Shown here one piece after another: positions 38,142-47,557 of a stretch of DNA of 64,000 nucleotides. Origin of the DNA: Hydrogenophilus thiooxidans (GTDB taxonomy: Bacteria > Pseudomonadota > Gammaproteobacteria > Burkholderiales > Rhodocyclaceae); the NCBI RefSeq assembly GCF_019049855.1, contig NZ_JAHLSY010000001.1, forward strand, positions 124,001 to 188,000, in the 5' to 3' direction. The number at the start of each line of letters is the position of its first letter. Position 1 is the first letter of the stretch. Below the pieces are notes generated by a model. It was not told the DNA's origin and did no database searches. It saw nothing but the letters and a program-made list of their open reading frames with translations. Position numbers and translations under genes: made by a program.

Positions 38142-40873
38142 CGAATCGGCGCAAAATCACCGAAGTGAAGAGCGTCTGCTGCTACTGCGGCACCGGCTGC
38201 GGGGTGGCCATCGAAACCGACGGTGTCAACCTTCTCAACGTCCGCGGCGATCCCGACCATCCCGTGAACCGCGGACAACTTTGCATCAAAGGGCAAACCC
38301 TTGCAGCAGCGCACGTACGCACCGGCAGGGCCACGCGGCCTCTGATACGCCCAAAGCGGGGCGCTGCGTTCCAGCCCACCGACTGGGACACGGCGCTGCG
38401 CCTCAACGCGGAACGCTTCGCGCAGATCATCGCCACCCACGGCCCGGATGCGGTTGCTTTCTACGTTTCCGGGCAACTCCTCACCGAAGACTACTATCTC
38501 TTCAACAAACTGGCGCGGGGACTGGTGGGCACCAACAACATCGACTCCAACTCGCGTCTCTGCATGTCCTCGGCCGTTACCGCCTATAAGTCCACCTTGG
38601 GCAGTGACACTGTGCCCTGCTGCTACGAAGACATTGATCTCGCTGACCTATACCTCCTGGCAGGCAGCAACGCTGCAATCACCCATCCTATCCTGTTCCG
38701 CCGGATCGAGGCGGCCAAAAACCGCCATCCTGAACGCCAGATCCTCGTCATCGACCCGCGCCGCAGTGAAACCGCCGCATACGCAGACCTGCACCTGGCC
38801 ATCCAACCGGGGACCGACACGTTTCTCTTCCTGGCAATGCTCCACGTGCTCGTCTGGGAACGGATGATCGACGAGGCGTTCATCGCCACGCACACCGAAG
38901 GGTTCGAAGCTCTGCGCCGTGAACTCGCCGAGCTCACCCCCGGCGCTGTCTCGCCGATCTGCGGCCTCAGCCCAAAAACCATCGTCGACGCAGCGCGACG
39001 CTTCGGAAGCGCGCAGTCCCCCCTCTCCTTGTGGTGCCAGGGACTGAACCAGTCGATCCATGGAACCAGCAACGGTGTGGCGCTCATCCACCTTCACTTG
39101 GCCACCGGTAAGATCGGGCGACCGGGCATGGGGCCCTTCTCGCTTACCGGTCAGCCCAACGCGATGGGCGGCCGCGAGACTGGCACCATGGCCACCCTGC
39201 TCCCCGGCCACCGCGACCCCAACTCGGAGAAAGACCGAAGCGAACTCGCTCAACTCTGGGGCATCCCCTCCCTGCCCGAGCGTCCAGGAAAAACCGCGGT
39301 CGAAATCTTCGACGCTCTTGCCGAGGGCACGATCAAGGCCATCTGGATCGCGTGCGCCAATCCGGCCCATTCGCTCCCCCACCTGGAACATGCTGTCGAA
39401 GCCTTGCGCCGCGCCGAATGGGTCGTCCTCCAAGACGCGTGGCAGGATACCGAAACTGCCCCGTTTGCCGATCTTCTTCTTCCCGCTGCAACCTGGGGTG
39501 AAAAAGAGGGAACGATGACCAACTCGGAACGGCGAATCAGCCGCGTGTGCACCGCCGTACCCCCTCCTGGTGAGGCCAAACCCGACTGGTGGATCGTCCA
39601 GGCTTTCGCCCGGCATCTGGGCAAAGCCCTCGGCATACCGGAGCGGGCCGAGCGCCTCTTTTCCTTCCCCACCGAAGAGGCGATCTTTCTCGATTATGCC
39701 CGAACCACTGCGGGCACCGAGATCGCTATCGAAACGCTCACCTACGCCACGCTCGACCAGCTTGGACCGCAACAGTGGCCCTTTACCTCCGGTCAAAGTC
39801 AAGCGCGCCCCTTCTCCGATCACCGTTTTTCCTATCCCGACGGCAAAGCTAGATTCCAAACGCTCGATCGCGGCCGTCTCCCCGAGCAAATCGACGCGCG
39901 CCACCCTTTTCTGCTCATCACCGGACGGTTGCGCGACCAGTGGCACGGGATGAGCCGCACAGGACGCATTCCGCAACTCTTCCGCCACGACCCTGAACCG
40001 GTCGTGTGCATGAACCGCACCGACATCGAACGGCGCGGTTGGCATGAAGGGGATCTGCTGCGCCTGCGCAGCCGACGCGGCGAACTCATCCTGCCGGTAG
40101 CCGCCGCAGACGAAGTCCGCAGCGGCCACCTGTTCCTTGCTATGCACTGGGGCAGGCGTTCTCTTTCGGGCGAAGGGAGCAATGCGCTCACTTTGGCCGT
40201 CACCGATCCCCTCTCCAAACAGCCTCACCTGAAACACGCAGCGGTGCGCGTCGAAAAATGCAACCTGCCGTGGCGAACCGTCATCCTGCGCCGAAGCGAT
40301 CACCCAGATAACCCGATCGAACCCCTGCTTCAATGGCAAGCAGCGTTACGCCCTCTGGTGGCCAACTTCCCTTACGCGGCCCTGACCCTCGACGAAGGAC
40401 GCTGGCCGATCCTGCGCGTCACCCTCGCCCATAGCACTCCTCCCGAAGACGAGCTTCTGGAACGGTTGGCATCGCTCCTCGCACTCAGCGGGCCGGAGCT
40501 TCTGCAATACGAAGACCGCAGCAACCACATCCTCAAACGGGCGCGCATCGCTGAGCGGCAACTGACCGGTATCCTGCTGAGCGGAGAAACCGCGGCGGCA
40601 CATTGGCTCTGCGAAGCGATCAAGAACGGGACCCAAACCGATACATTCCACCGCTGGCTCTTCGCTCCGTTGGCGGAACCGCCACTTGCCGACCTCACAT
40701 CCAGCCGCATCGTCAGCAACTGTCGTATGGTCAGTGAAACGGCCATACGCAGTGCCGTTGCGGCTGGCGCCGACCTCGAACGGCTACAAGCGGAACTCGG
40801 ATGCGGCACCGTGTGCGGCTCATGCCTGCCAGAAATCCGGAAAATCACCTTAGAAGCGCGCGCCGTTCAATAA
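38126..40873 (+). CDS. nasA: Assimilatory nitrate reductase, catalytic subunit with C-terminal [2Fe-2S] domain
   Basis: NasA reduces nitrate to nitrite in the cytoplasm at a molybdenum bis-MGD centre. The 915-residue protein has the N-terminal [4Fe-4S] motif CCYCGTGCGV (about residues 17-26) with the fourth Cys in GQLCIKG, molybdopterin-binding blocks such as LLAGSNAAITHP and GRPGMGPFSLTGQPNAMGGRE, and a C-terminal molydopterin-dinucleotide domain. The last 55 residues are BFD-like: NCR, then CGTVCGSCLPEI. This extra domain is known from Klebsiella-type NasA. ATG 38126 is inside nirD; no T-run terminator follows, and the 3' end overlaps the convergent glycosylase gene by 7 nt. Confidence 0.95.
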   Translation: MDRAVTNRRKITEVKSVCCYCGTGCGVAIETDGVNLLNVRGDPDHPVNRGQLCIKGQTLAAAHVRTGRATRPLIRPKRGAAFQPTDWDTALRLNAERFAQIIATHGPDAVAFYVSGQLLTEDYYLFNKLARGLVGTNNIDSNSRLCMSSAVTAYKSTLGSDTVPCCYEDIDLADLYLLAGSNAAITHPILFRRIEAAKNRHPERQILVIDPRRSETAAYADLHLAIQPGTDTFLFLAMLHVLVWERMIDEAFIATHTEGFEALRRELAELTPGAVSPICGLSPKTIVDAARRFGSAQSPLSLWCQGLNQSIHGTSNGVALIHLHLATGKIGRPGMGPFSLTGQPNAMGGRETGTMATLLPGHRDPNSEKDRSELAQLWGIPSLPERPGKTAVEIFDALAEGTIKAIWIACANPAHSLPHLEHAVEALRRAEWVVLQDAWQDTETAPFADLLLPAATWGEKEGTMTNSERRISRVCTAVPPPGEAKPDWWIVQAFARHLGKALGIPERAERLFSFPTEEAIFLDYARTTAGTEIAIETLTYATLDQLGPQQWPFTSGQSQARPFSDHRFSYPDGKARFQTLDRGRLPEQIDARHPFLLITGRLRDQWHGMSRTGRIPQLFRHDPEPVVCMNRTDIERRGWHEGDLLRLRSRRGELILPVAAADEVRSGHLFLAMHWGRRSLSGEGSNALTLAVTDPLSKQPHLKHAAVRVEKCNLPWRTVILRRSDHPDNPIEPLLQWQAALRPLVANFPYAALTLDEGRWPILRVTLAHSTPPEDELLERLASLLALSGPELLQYEDRSNHILKRARIAERQLTGILLSGETAAAHWLCEAIKNGTQTDTFHRWLFAPLAEPPLADLTSSRIVSNCRMVSETAIRSAVAAGADLERLQAELGCGTVCGSCLPEIRKITLEARAVQ

Positions 40874-41517
40874 GCCACCGCCACCGGGTCGAGGCTACGC
40901 CACAGATACCAGGTGGCAACGGTGCGCCACGGGCGGAAACGCTCCCCAGCGCTGCGCCATGCCGCAAGGGGCTGCTTTGCCGGCAGCCCATAACGCGCAA
41001 CCAACGCTTTACGCAACCCCAAGTCGTCCGCTGGCCAGACGTCGGGGCGCAGCAGATGAAAAATCAGAAACATCTCAGCCGTCCACCGCCCGATGCCCCG
41101 CACCGCAGTGAGTGCGCCGATGATCACCTCGTCAGACATCCCCGCCCAGCGTTCCGGGTCGAGAGAACCCTCCTGCGCGTGTCGCGCCAAATCACGCAGG
41201 TATTCCACTTTTCGCGCCGAAAGGCCCGCGCCGCGCAACGCTTCAGGTTCAACCGCCCAAACCCGTTCGGGTGACACCACGCCATCCACCGCAGCGGTAA
41301 GCCGTTCCCACAACCGATCGGCTGCCGCCACCGATACCTGCTGCCCCACGATCGCGCGCGCAAGTGTCACGAAGGGATCGCCGTGTGACCCCAGCAGCTC
41401 CCCATCATACTGCGCGATCAGTTCGGCCATTTTGGGGTCTCGCGCCCTGAGCTCGGCACACGCCGTTTCCCAATAGGGTGGACGAACCCACGCTTCGGGG
41501 CCCGGATCACACACCAA
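40867..41517 (-). CDS. alkA: DNA-3-methyladenine glycosylase II (AlkA-like)
   Basis: A 216-residue HhH-GPD DNA glycosylase that removes alkylated purines, starting base-excision repair. It has VTLARAIVGQQVSVAAADRL, the helix-hairpin-helix LTAVRGIGRWTAEMFLIFHL and the catalytic Asp in VWPADDLGLRKAL. No C-terminal iron-sulphur cysteines are present, so it is AlkA-type rather than MutY or Nth. The start is TTG 41517 or GTG 41514, overlapping mpl by 8-11 nt. It ends 7 nt inside the convergent nasA gene. Confidence 0.92.
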   Translation of the reverse strand: MVCDPGPEAWVRPPYWETACAELRARDPKMAELIAQYDGELLGSHGDPFVTLARAIVGQQVSVAAADRLWERLTAAVDGVVSPERVWAVEPEALRGAGLSARKVEYLRDLARHAQEGSLDPERWAGMSDEVIIGALTAVRGIGRWTAEMFLIFHLLRPDVWPADDLGLRKALVARYGLPAKQPLAAWRSAGERFRPWRTVATWYLWRSLDPVAVAY

Positions 41518-42916
41518 CGTGTCGCTCCTTAGCCATCAGTGCCGCGAGCAACTTCTGCTGCACCCCTTCGAATGCCCCATTACTCATCACCACCACCGCA
41601 TCACCCGGTTCTACGCACACAACGATCTCCGCCACCAACGCTTCGATCTCAGTTGCCACCTTGGCCTTTGCACCGAGCGGCGCCAGCGCTGCCGCCAAGT
41701 CCCAAGAAAGTCCTTTCGCGTACCCGAAGACACGATCCGCGCGTGCAAAGGCTGCGGGCAACTCCGCCTGCATCACCCCGCGCTTCATCGTGTTCGACCG
41801 CGGTTCGAAAAGCGCGATCAATCGCCCCGTCACCCGGGGTCGCAGCGCATCGAGCGTCGCGGCAATCGCCGTCGGATGGTGGGCAAAGTCGTCGAAGACC
41901 GTCACCCCAGCCGCCTCCCCCACCTTTTCGAGCCGCCGCTTCACCCCGGGAAAACTGGCCAGCGCTTCCACCGCGATCTCCGGGCGCACACCCGCATGAG
42001 ACGCAGCCGCCACCGCAGCAAGTCCGTTGAGCGCATTATGGACTCCCGGCAACGGAAGGGTCACACTTCCGATCGCTCGCCCATCGAACGCGTAGTGCGC
42101 CCGATCCCCTGCCACCTGCACCTGCCAGCGCGGCACTTCCGCCCGGTCGTCTGCTTGGGCATTATGTCCACCTGGATACGATTCTGCTAACCCAAAACGG
42201 GCCACTTCCGACCATACCCCCCGCGCCAATACGCGATCGATCGCCGGGATTCCCGCACGCGCGAAAATCGCCCCGCTTCGCGGCATCGTTCGGATCAAAT
42301 GGTGGAATTGCGTCTCGATCGCAGCCAGATCGGGGTAGATATCGGCGTGGTCGTACTCCAAATGGTTGATCACCAACGTCCGCGGGCGGTAATGGAGGAA
42401 TTTCGCCCGCTTGTCCGAAAAAGCGGTGTCGTACTCGTCGGCTTCGATCACGAAAAATGGAGAATCCCCCAACGCCGCCGGCGCTTCGAACCCCGGCACC
42501 GCGCCGCCGATGAGATACCCAGGGTTGAACCCCGCCGTGCGCAAAATATGCGCCGTCATCGCCGTAGTGGTCGTCTTGCCGTGGGTACCGCTCACCGCGA
42601 TCACCCACCGCCCGCGCAGCACCGTCTCGGCCAACCACTGTGGGCCCGAGACGAAAGGCAAACCGGCGTCCAGGATCGCCTCCAGCAACGGGTTGCCGCG
42701 GGAAATCGCATTCCCGACCACGTAACAATCGGCACCCAAACGAATCTGATCGGCGTCATACCCTTCGATCGGCGTCAACCCATGCGCTGCCAACACGTCG
42801 CTCATCGGAGGATAGAGGGGCCCATCACACCCGGTCACCCGGTAGCCGAGCGCTTTCGCCAAGATCGCCACCCCAGCCATGAACACCCCGCCCATACCCA
42901 AAATGTGCAGATGCAT
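41507..42916 (-). CDS. mpl: UDP-N-acetylmuramate:tripeptide ligase (murein recycling)
   Basis: Mpl attaches the recovered tripeptide L-Ala-D-Glu-meso-DAP to UDP-MurNAc, returning old wall material to synthesis. The 469-residue Mur ligase starts MHLHILGMGGVFMAGVAILA, has the ATP loop [19 protein letters not shown] and the Mpl-specific EADEYDTAFSDKRAKFLHYRP, then FDDFAHHPTAIAATLDAL. It confirms DAP-type murein, in agreement with MurE. The ATG at 42916 is chosen over an upstream codon because the longer version adds a non-homologous basic end. It is divergent from the gene at 42973 with 56 bp between. Confidence 0.95.
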   Translation of the reverse strand: MHLHILGMGGVFMAGVAILAKALGYRVTGCDGPLYPPMSDVLAAHGLTPIEGYDADQIRLGADCYVVGNAISRGNPLLEAILDAGLPFVSGPQWLAETVLRGRWVIAVSGTHGKTTTTAMTAHILRTAGFNPGYLIGGAVPGFEAPAALGDSPFFVIEADEYDTAFSDKRAKFLHYRPRTLVINHLEYDHADIYPDLAAIETQFHHLIRTMPRSGAIFARAGIPAIDRVLARGVWSEVARFGLAESYPGGHNAQADDRAEVPRWQVQVAGDRAHYAFDGRAIGSVTLPLPGVHNALNGLAAVAAASHAGVRPEIAVEALASFPGVKRRLEKVGEAAGVTVFDDFAHHPTAIAATLDALRPRVTGRLIALFEPRSNTMKRGVMQAELPAAFARADRVFGYAKGLSWDLAAALAPLGAKAKVATEIEALVAEIVVCVEPGDAVVVMSNGAFEGVQQKLLAALMAKERHVGV

Positions 42917-42937
42917 CGTGCAGCACCGTCTGATTGG

Positions 42938-42944
42938 TACAATA
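42938..42944. promoter_or_regulatory. Overlapping divergent -10 boxes between mpl and its neighbour
   Basis: TACAAT at 42938-42943 on the plus strand and TATTGT at 42944-42939 on the minus strand share five bases (GGTACAATA). They are placed 30 bp before the plus-strand ATG and 23 bp before the mpl ATG. Such symmetric -10 elements are known to fire in both directions. No clear -35 boxes are seen. Confidence 0.4.
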
Positions 42945-42972
42945 AGGCGAATTCTCGCATACCCCATTCCCC

Positions 42973-43554
42973 ATGAAACGCAAAACTTACGAGGCGATCG
43001 ACTACCGCGACGAGATCGCCCACGTTGCTGCGCGGCTCATCTTCGACGAAGGCATTCGCGATCTGGCGTTTGCCAAGCGCAAAGCGGCCAAACAGCTTGG
43101 CCTGCCGCCGCGCACGATGCTGCCCAGCAACGAAGCGGTCGAAGCAGCACTGGCAGAATTCGTCGCCGAATACGGTGAGATTGAAAACCTTCCCGAACAG
43201 CTCACCGCGATGCGTCGCGAAGCTGCGCACACGCTTTCGTGGCTTCCGTGGCCGGCGTACCTGGTCGGCGCGGTTGCGCACGGGACCGCTGGGCCGATGA
43301 GTGAAATCGAAATCGACCTCTTCGCCGAATCGGGGAAAGAGGTGGAAATTTTTCTCCTCAACGAACACCGCCATTTCCGGGTCCATACCCCGAAAGCCAG
43401 TGCCGCGCGCCGCCCAGAAACCGAATTGATCCTCGAAGACACCCCCTATCCCGTCCGGTTGCGCGTCTGGCCCGCGCTCGACGAACGGCGACGGAAAAAA
43501 GCGGAGCGCGGCCTCACCCTCGCGATGCTCGAACAACTCTTGCAGGAGGCGTGA
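42973..43554 (+). CDS. Conserved hypothetical protein, nucleotidyltransferase-like
   Basis: A 193-residue acidic/basic soluble protein. The N-terminal half is helical and rich in Arg/Lys/Ala (EIAHVAARLIFDEGIRDLAF, KRKAAKQLGLP). The middle GAVAHGTAGPMSEIEIDLFAE resembles the Gly...Ser-(D/E)-x-D pattern of small nucleotidyltransferases, but the first acid is Glu and I cannot confirm catalysis. No signal or membrane helix. It ends in TGATG, overlapping the next ATG. The place beside mpl may mean a link to cell-wall recycling, but that is a guess. Confidence 0.6.
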   Translation: MKRKTYEAIDYRDEIAHVAARLIFDEGIRDLAFAKRKAAKQLGLPPRTMLPSNEAVEAALAEFVAEYGEIENLPEQLTAMRREAAHTLSWLPWPAYLVGAVAHGTAGPMSEIEIDLFAESGKEVEIFLLNEHRHFRVHTPKASAARRPETELILEDTPYPVRLRVWPALDERRRKKAERGLTLAMLEQLLQEA

Positions 43555-44177
43555 TGAACGACCCACGCAACGCCCCAAACCCCACCCCCCAAGCACCGAA
43601 CTCGAAGTCTACTCGTGCGTCGCCACGCCAAACCCTACTCCATTGGCTCATTGCGGGGCTTCTTGCCGCAGGCGTCTTGTGGCTCTTTTTCAGTCAAACA
43701 GTTGCCCCCCAGAACCCAACCGGGCCCACCATTTCGGGTTACGATGCCCGTGCGCTTCGGCAGCTCCTGACCGCTCAAATGCCGGAAATCGACACGGGTA
43801 GCCCACGAACCCTGAACGAGTGGCGCGGCAAACCGCTGGTCATCAACTTTTGGGCCACCTGGTGCCCGCCGTGCCAAAAGGAACTCCCCGATTTCGCCGC
43901 GCTTGCGCGTCACTACGCTGGGGGCGTCCATTTCGTAGGCTTGGGGCTTGACGAACGCGACAAACTCCTTGCGTTCGCTCGCGAATTCGACCTGCCCTAC
44001 CCCACCCTGGTCGCAGGCGGCTTTGCCTTGGGGCAGACGACGAAACTCGGCAACCCCAACCGCGGCATGCCCTTTACGCTGGTTCTCGACGCAAACGGGC
44101 AACCAGTCGCGCACCATGTCGGCTTGATCTCGCGGGAGCGTCTTGAAACACTCATCGCCCAAGCGCTCGAACGATGA
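43554..44177 (+). CDS. TlpA/ResA-like thioredoxin, membrane-anchored
   Basis: A 207-residue protein with a Ser/Pro-rich start, one membrane helix (LLHWLIAGLLAAGVLWLFF) and a periplasmic thioredoxin fold: VINFWATWCPPCQKELPDFAAL holds the WCPPC redox motif, and the cis-Pro lies in GMPFTLVLD. Such proteins reduce disulphides during cytochrome c or enzyme maturation; the target here is unknown. An AGGAGG precedes ATG 43554, and the upstream stop overlaps by one base. Confidence 0.88.
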   Translation: MNDPRNAPNPTPQAPNSKSTRASPRQTLLHWLIAGLLAAGVLWLFFSQTVAPQNPTGPTISGYDARALRQLLTAQMPEIDTGSPRTLNEWRGKPLVINFWATWCPPCQKELPDFAALARHYAGGVHFVGLGLDERDKLLAFAREFDLPYPTLVAGGFALGQTTKLGNPNRGMPFTLVLDANGQPVAHHVGLISRERLETLIAQALER

Positions 44178-44230
44178 CCCCCGGGCGAACGCCCTCTAGC
44201 CAAAAGCGGCGAAATGCGGCAAACTTGCAG

Positions 44231-44255
44231 CTTTGCACCGCGAAACGCTGCAAAG
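44231..44255 (+). promoter_or_regulatory. Hairpin in the leader of aroQ
   Basis: CTTTGCA at 44231-44237 pairs with TGCAAAG at 44249-44255 around an 11-nt loop. The downstream arm covers the AAAGGA that is the likely aroQ ribosome site (44252-44257), so the fold could lower aroQ translation. Nothing shows what would melt it. Confidence 0.35.
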
Positions 44256-44265
44256 GAACGACCCG

Positions 44266-44751
44266 ATGGCTGCTGCTCCTAACGAACCGTGGCGCATTTT
44301 GGTACTCCACGGCCCGAATCTCAACCTCTTGGGCGTGCGCGAACCAGAAATCTACGGTCGCACCACCCTTTCCGACATCCACGCGGCGCTCACCGCACGC
44401 GCTGGCGCCAAAGCCGTGATCGAAAGCTATCAGAGCAACCACGAAGGGGCGCTCGTCGACCGCATCCAAGCAGCGATGGAAGAGGGCGTCGATTTCATCC
44501 TCATCAACCCCGGCGCCTACACCCATACCAGCATCGCGATTCGCGACGCGCTTGCCGCGGTGCAAATTCCCTTCATCGAAATTCACCTTTCCAACATCCA
44601 CGCCCGCGAGCCGTTTCGGCGCCACTCCTACCTTTCCGACAAAGCCGTGGGCGTCATCGCCGGGCTTGGCGCCTTTGGCTATGAGGCGGCGCTCGAAGCG
44701 GCGATGAACTGGCTCGAACGCGAAACGCCGCCCCTCCGTTCAACCACGTAA
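44266..44751 (+). CDS. aroQ: 3-dehydroquinate dehydratase, type II
   Basis: AroQ dehydrates 3-dehydroquinate to 3-dehydroshikimate in the shikimate pathway. The 161-residue protein is the type II dodecameric form: [20 protein letters not shown] with the catalytic Arg-Tyr loop, [29 protein letters not shown] and [18 protein letters not shown]. The ATG at 44266 gives the family start; a codon at 44233 is possible but falls in the hairpin. It lies 11 nt before accB, a common betaproteobacterial pairing. Confidence 0.96.
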   Translation: MAAAPNEPWRILVLHGPNLNLLGVREPEIYGRTTLSDIHAALTARAGAKAVIESYQSNHEGALVDRIQAAMEEGVDFILINPGAYTHTSIAIRDALAAVQIPFIEIHLSNIHAREPFRRHSYLSDKAVGVIAGLGAFGYEAALEAAMNWLERETPPLRSTT

Positions 44752-44762
44752 GGAACCGATCG

Positions 44763-45251
44763 ATGGATTTGCGCAAACTCAAGAAATTGATCGAACTCGT
44801 CGAAGCGTCCGGGATTGCCGAAATCGAAATCACCGAAGGCGAAGAAAAAGTTCGCATCGCCAAGCAACCCCCGGTTACCCTCCCGCCGGTCACTGCCCCA
44901 TACCCCGCGGGCGCAACGGTCCACGCCACACCGGTACCCACCGCCCCACAAGCCACACCCGCAGTGAGCGCCCCCACCAACGAAACCGCTGCCCCAGCCG
45001 ACCCGGGATTGCCCCCAGGTCACGTCGTGAAATCGCCGATGGTGGGCACCTTCTACCGCGCCCCGTCGCCCACCGCGCCCCCCTTCGTCGAAGTGGGCAG
45101 CCATGTCAAAGTGGGCGACCGGCTCTGCATCATCGAAGCGATGAAACTGATGAACGAAATCGAAGCCGACGTCGCGGGTGTCGTCAAAGCGATCCTGGTC
45201 GAAAACGGCCAGCCGGTCGAATATGGTCAACCCCTCTTCGTGATCGGATGA
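44763..45251 (+). CDS. accB: Biotin carboxyl carrier protein of acetyl-CoA carboxylase
   Basis: AccB carries the biotin used by acetyl-CoA carboxylase, the first step of fatty acid synthesis. The 162-residue protein has an N-terminal segment [20 protein letters not shown], a Pro/Ala/Thr-rich linker (about residues 38-83) and the biotinyl domain [15 protein letters not shown] with the modified Lys in [15 protein letters not shown]. It is followed by accC after 7 nt. Confidence 0.97.
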   Translation: MDLRKLKKLIELVEASGIAEIEITEGEEKVRIAKQPPVTLPPVTAPYPAGATVHATPVPTAPQATPAVSAPTNETAAPADPGLPPGHVVKSPMVGTFYRAPSPTAPPFVEVGSHVKVGDRLCIIEAMKLMNEIEADVAGVVKAILVENGQPVEYGQPLFVIG

Positions 45252-45258
45252 GACCGCG

Positions 45259-46659
45259 ATGCGTCACACAAACCAACCTGCGCTCGACACAGTCCCTGAA
45301 CGGCCTCCGTTTAGCAAAATTCTCATCGCGAACCGGGGTGAAATTGCGCTGCGAATCCTGCGCGCCTGCCGCGAACTCGACATCGCCACGGTAGTGGTCT
45401 ATTCGGAAGCCGACCGTGACAGCAAACCGGTGCGCCTAGCTGACGAAGCGGTGTGCATCGGCCCTGCCCCAGCGGCGAAAAGCTACCTCAACATCCCCGC
45501 AATCATCGCTGCCGCCGAAGTGACCGATGCCGAAGCGATCCACCCCGGCTACGGTTTCCTCTCCGAAAACGCCGAATTTGCGCAACGGGTTGAAGCGTGC
45601 GGCTTCACCTTCATCGGTCCGCGCCCCGAAACGATCGCGATGATGGGGGACAAGGTCGCTGCGAAACGGGCGATGCTCGATGCCGGCGTTCCTTGCGTCC
45701 CCGGCTCCGACGGCGCGCTACCGGACGACCCCGACGAAATCGTGCGGATCGCGCGCGCAGTCGGTTTTCCCGTGATCATCAAAGCCGCCGGCGGCGGGGG
45801 CGGACGCGGCATGCGCGTCGTGCACACCGAAGCGGCGCTCCTTTCCGCCGTCGAAACCACGCGCAACGAAGCGCGCGCAGCATTTGGCAACGCCGCGGTC
45901 TACCTCGAAAAATTCCTCCAACAACCGCGGCACATCGAAATCCAAGTGTTGGCCGACGCCCACGGCAATGCCGTCTGGCTGGGCGAACGGGATTGTTCGA
46001 TGCAGCGCCGCCACCAAAAAATCATCGAAGAGGCCCCAGCACCCGGCATCGACCGCGCCGCGATCGCCGAAATCGGAGAAGCGTGCGCCGAAGCGTGCCG
46101 CCGCATCGGTTACCGCGGCGCCGGCACCTTCGAATTTCTCTTTGAAAACGGGCGCTTTTACTTCATCGAAATGAATACCCGCATCCAGGTCGAACATCCG
46201 GTAACTGAACTCATCACGGGAATCGACCTCGTACAGGCGCAAATTCGCATCGCAGCCGGAGAGCCGCTGTGGTTCACCCAACAAGCGGTCACGCTACGCG
46301 GCCATGCGATCGAATGCCGCATCAACGCCGAAGACCCCTACCGCTTCACCCCTTCACCGGGGCGTGTCGAACAGTGGCACGCCCCAGGTGGCCCGGGGGT
46401 TCGCGTCGACTCACACGTCTATTCGGGCTACACCGTGCCCCCCCACTACGACTCGATGATCGGAAAACTCATCGTCCATGCCCCCACCCGCCGCCAAGCG
46501 ATCGCCAAGATGCGCGGTGCGTTGCAAGAGCTCGTCGTCACGGGGATCCAGACCAACGCCCCGCTGCACCTGCAACTCATGAACGACACTGCGTTCGGCG
46601 AAGGTGGCATCTCCATCCACTACTTGGAGCAGTGGCTCGATGCCCGAGGCAAAAAGTAG
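45259..46659 (+). CDS. accC: Biotin carboxylase of acetyl-CoA carboxylase
   Basis: AccC carboxylates biotin on AccB with bicarbonate and ATP. The 466-residue ATP-grasp protein has [36 protein letters not shown]-type block ([15 protein letters not shown]), the glycine-rich ATP loop [35 protein letters not shown] and [16 protein letters not shown]. It is about 17 residues longer than the E. coli protein at the N-terminus, where a Pro-rich lead precedes the core; a later start is possible. It overlaps prmA by 20 nt. Confidence 0.97.
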   Translation: MRHTNQPALDTVPERPPFSKILIANRGEIALRILRACRELDIATVVVYSEADRDSKPVRLADEAVCIGPAPAAKSYLNIPAIIAAAEVTDAEAIHPGYGFLSENAEFAQRVEACGFTFIGPRPETIAMMGDKVAAKRAMLDAGVPCVPGSDGALPDDPDEIVRIARAVGFPVIIKAAGGGGGRGMRVVHTEAALLSAVETTRNEARAAFGNAAVYLEKFLQQPRHIEIQVLADAHGNAVWLGERDCSMQRRHQKIIEEAPAPGIDRAAIAEIGEACAEACRRIGYRGAGTFEFLFENGRFYFIEMNTRIQVEHPVTELITGIDLVQAQIRIAAGEPLWFTQQAVTLRGHAIECRINAEDPYRFTPSPGRVEQWHAPGGPGVRVDSHVYSGYTVPPHYDSMIGKLIVHAPTRRQAIAKMRGALQELVVTGIQTNAPLHLQLMNDTAFGEGGISIHYLEQWLDARGKK

Positions 46660-47557
46660 CGCCGCCCGTTGGCTCGAAGTCCGCATCGTTCTACCAGCCG
46701 AGGCCGCGGAGCGGCTTGCCGAAGTCGCGCTCGACCACGGCGCGCTCTCGGCAACCCTGGAGGACGCCGACGCCGGAACCCCAGACGAAACCCCGCAATT
46801 CGGCGAACCGGGCGAAGCGCCGGCTACCTTGTGGCGGCGATCGGTCGTCGCGCTCCTTTTCGACAGCGACGCCCCGTGGTCGGAACATCTCGCCGCAATG
46901 GCCCACGCCGCGCAGGTCACACTCCCCGACGAACGCGAACTCGTGCCGATCGCCGAAACCGATTGGGTGCGACAAACCCAAAACCAATTCCCGCCGATTG
47001 CGGTTGCCGACGGCGCGCTCTGGATCGTACCCACCTGGCACGACCCCCCCGCCACCACGGCCCCCGTGATCCGTCTCGACCCGGGATTGGCTTTTGGCAC
47101 CGGCAGCCACCCCACCACCCACCTCTGCCTGGAATGGCTGGTGCGCGAAGTCACCGCTGGCGCCTCAGTACTCGACTACGGGTGCGGATCGGGTATTCTG
47201 GCGATCGCCGCAGCCAAGCTGGGCGCCGGTGCGGTCACTGCGGTCGATATCGACGCCGATGCGCGCACTGCCACCCGCGCCAACGCCGAAGCAAACGGCG
47301 TCCCGCTCACCGTCCTCCCTGCCGATGCGCCCCTTAGCCAAACGTTCGACTTGGTGGTTGCAAATATCCTCACCCGACCGCTCATCGTCCTGGCACCGAC
47401 CCTGGCAGCGCGCGTCGCACCGCACGGCAAGATGGCCCTTGCTGGAATTCTCGCTGAACAAGCTGACGCAGTCATTGCCGCATACGCCCCGTGGATCCGG
47501 CTCGCAATCGCTGCCGAACGAGACGGGTGGATTCGGTTGGAAGGAACCCGCTTATGA
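46640..47557 (+). CDS. prmA: Ribosomal protein L11 methyltransferase
   Basis: PrmA methylates Lys and N-terminal amines of ribosomal protein L11 with SAM. The 305-residue protein has the PrmA N-terminal domain ([17 protein letters not shown]) and the catalytic part: [39 protein letters not shown] and [18 protein letters not shown]. The ATG at 46640 lies inside the accC end and gives the family length. The DUF3426 gene start overlaps its stop by 4 nt. Confidence 0.95.
   Translation: MPEAKSSAARWLEVRIVLPAEAAERLAEVALDHGALSATLEDADAGTPDETPQFGEPGEAPATLWRRSVVALLFDSDAPWSEHLAAMAHAAQVTLPDERELVPIAETDWVRQTQNQFPPIAVADGALWIVPTWHDPPATTAPVIRLDPGLAFGTGSHPTTHLCLEWLVREVTAGASVLDYGCGSGILAIAAAKLGAGAVTAVDIDADARTATRANAEANGVPLTVLPADAPLSQTFDLVVANILTRPLIVLAPTLAARVAPHGKMALAGILAEQADAVIAAYAPWIRLAIAAERDGWIRLEGTRL

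Noticed and set aside
38182-40339. Minus-strand open frames opposite nasA
   Set aside because: They are antisense to a fully supported nitrate reductase gene and show no start signals or motifs.
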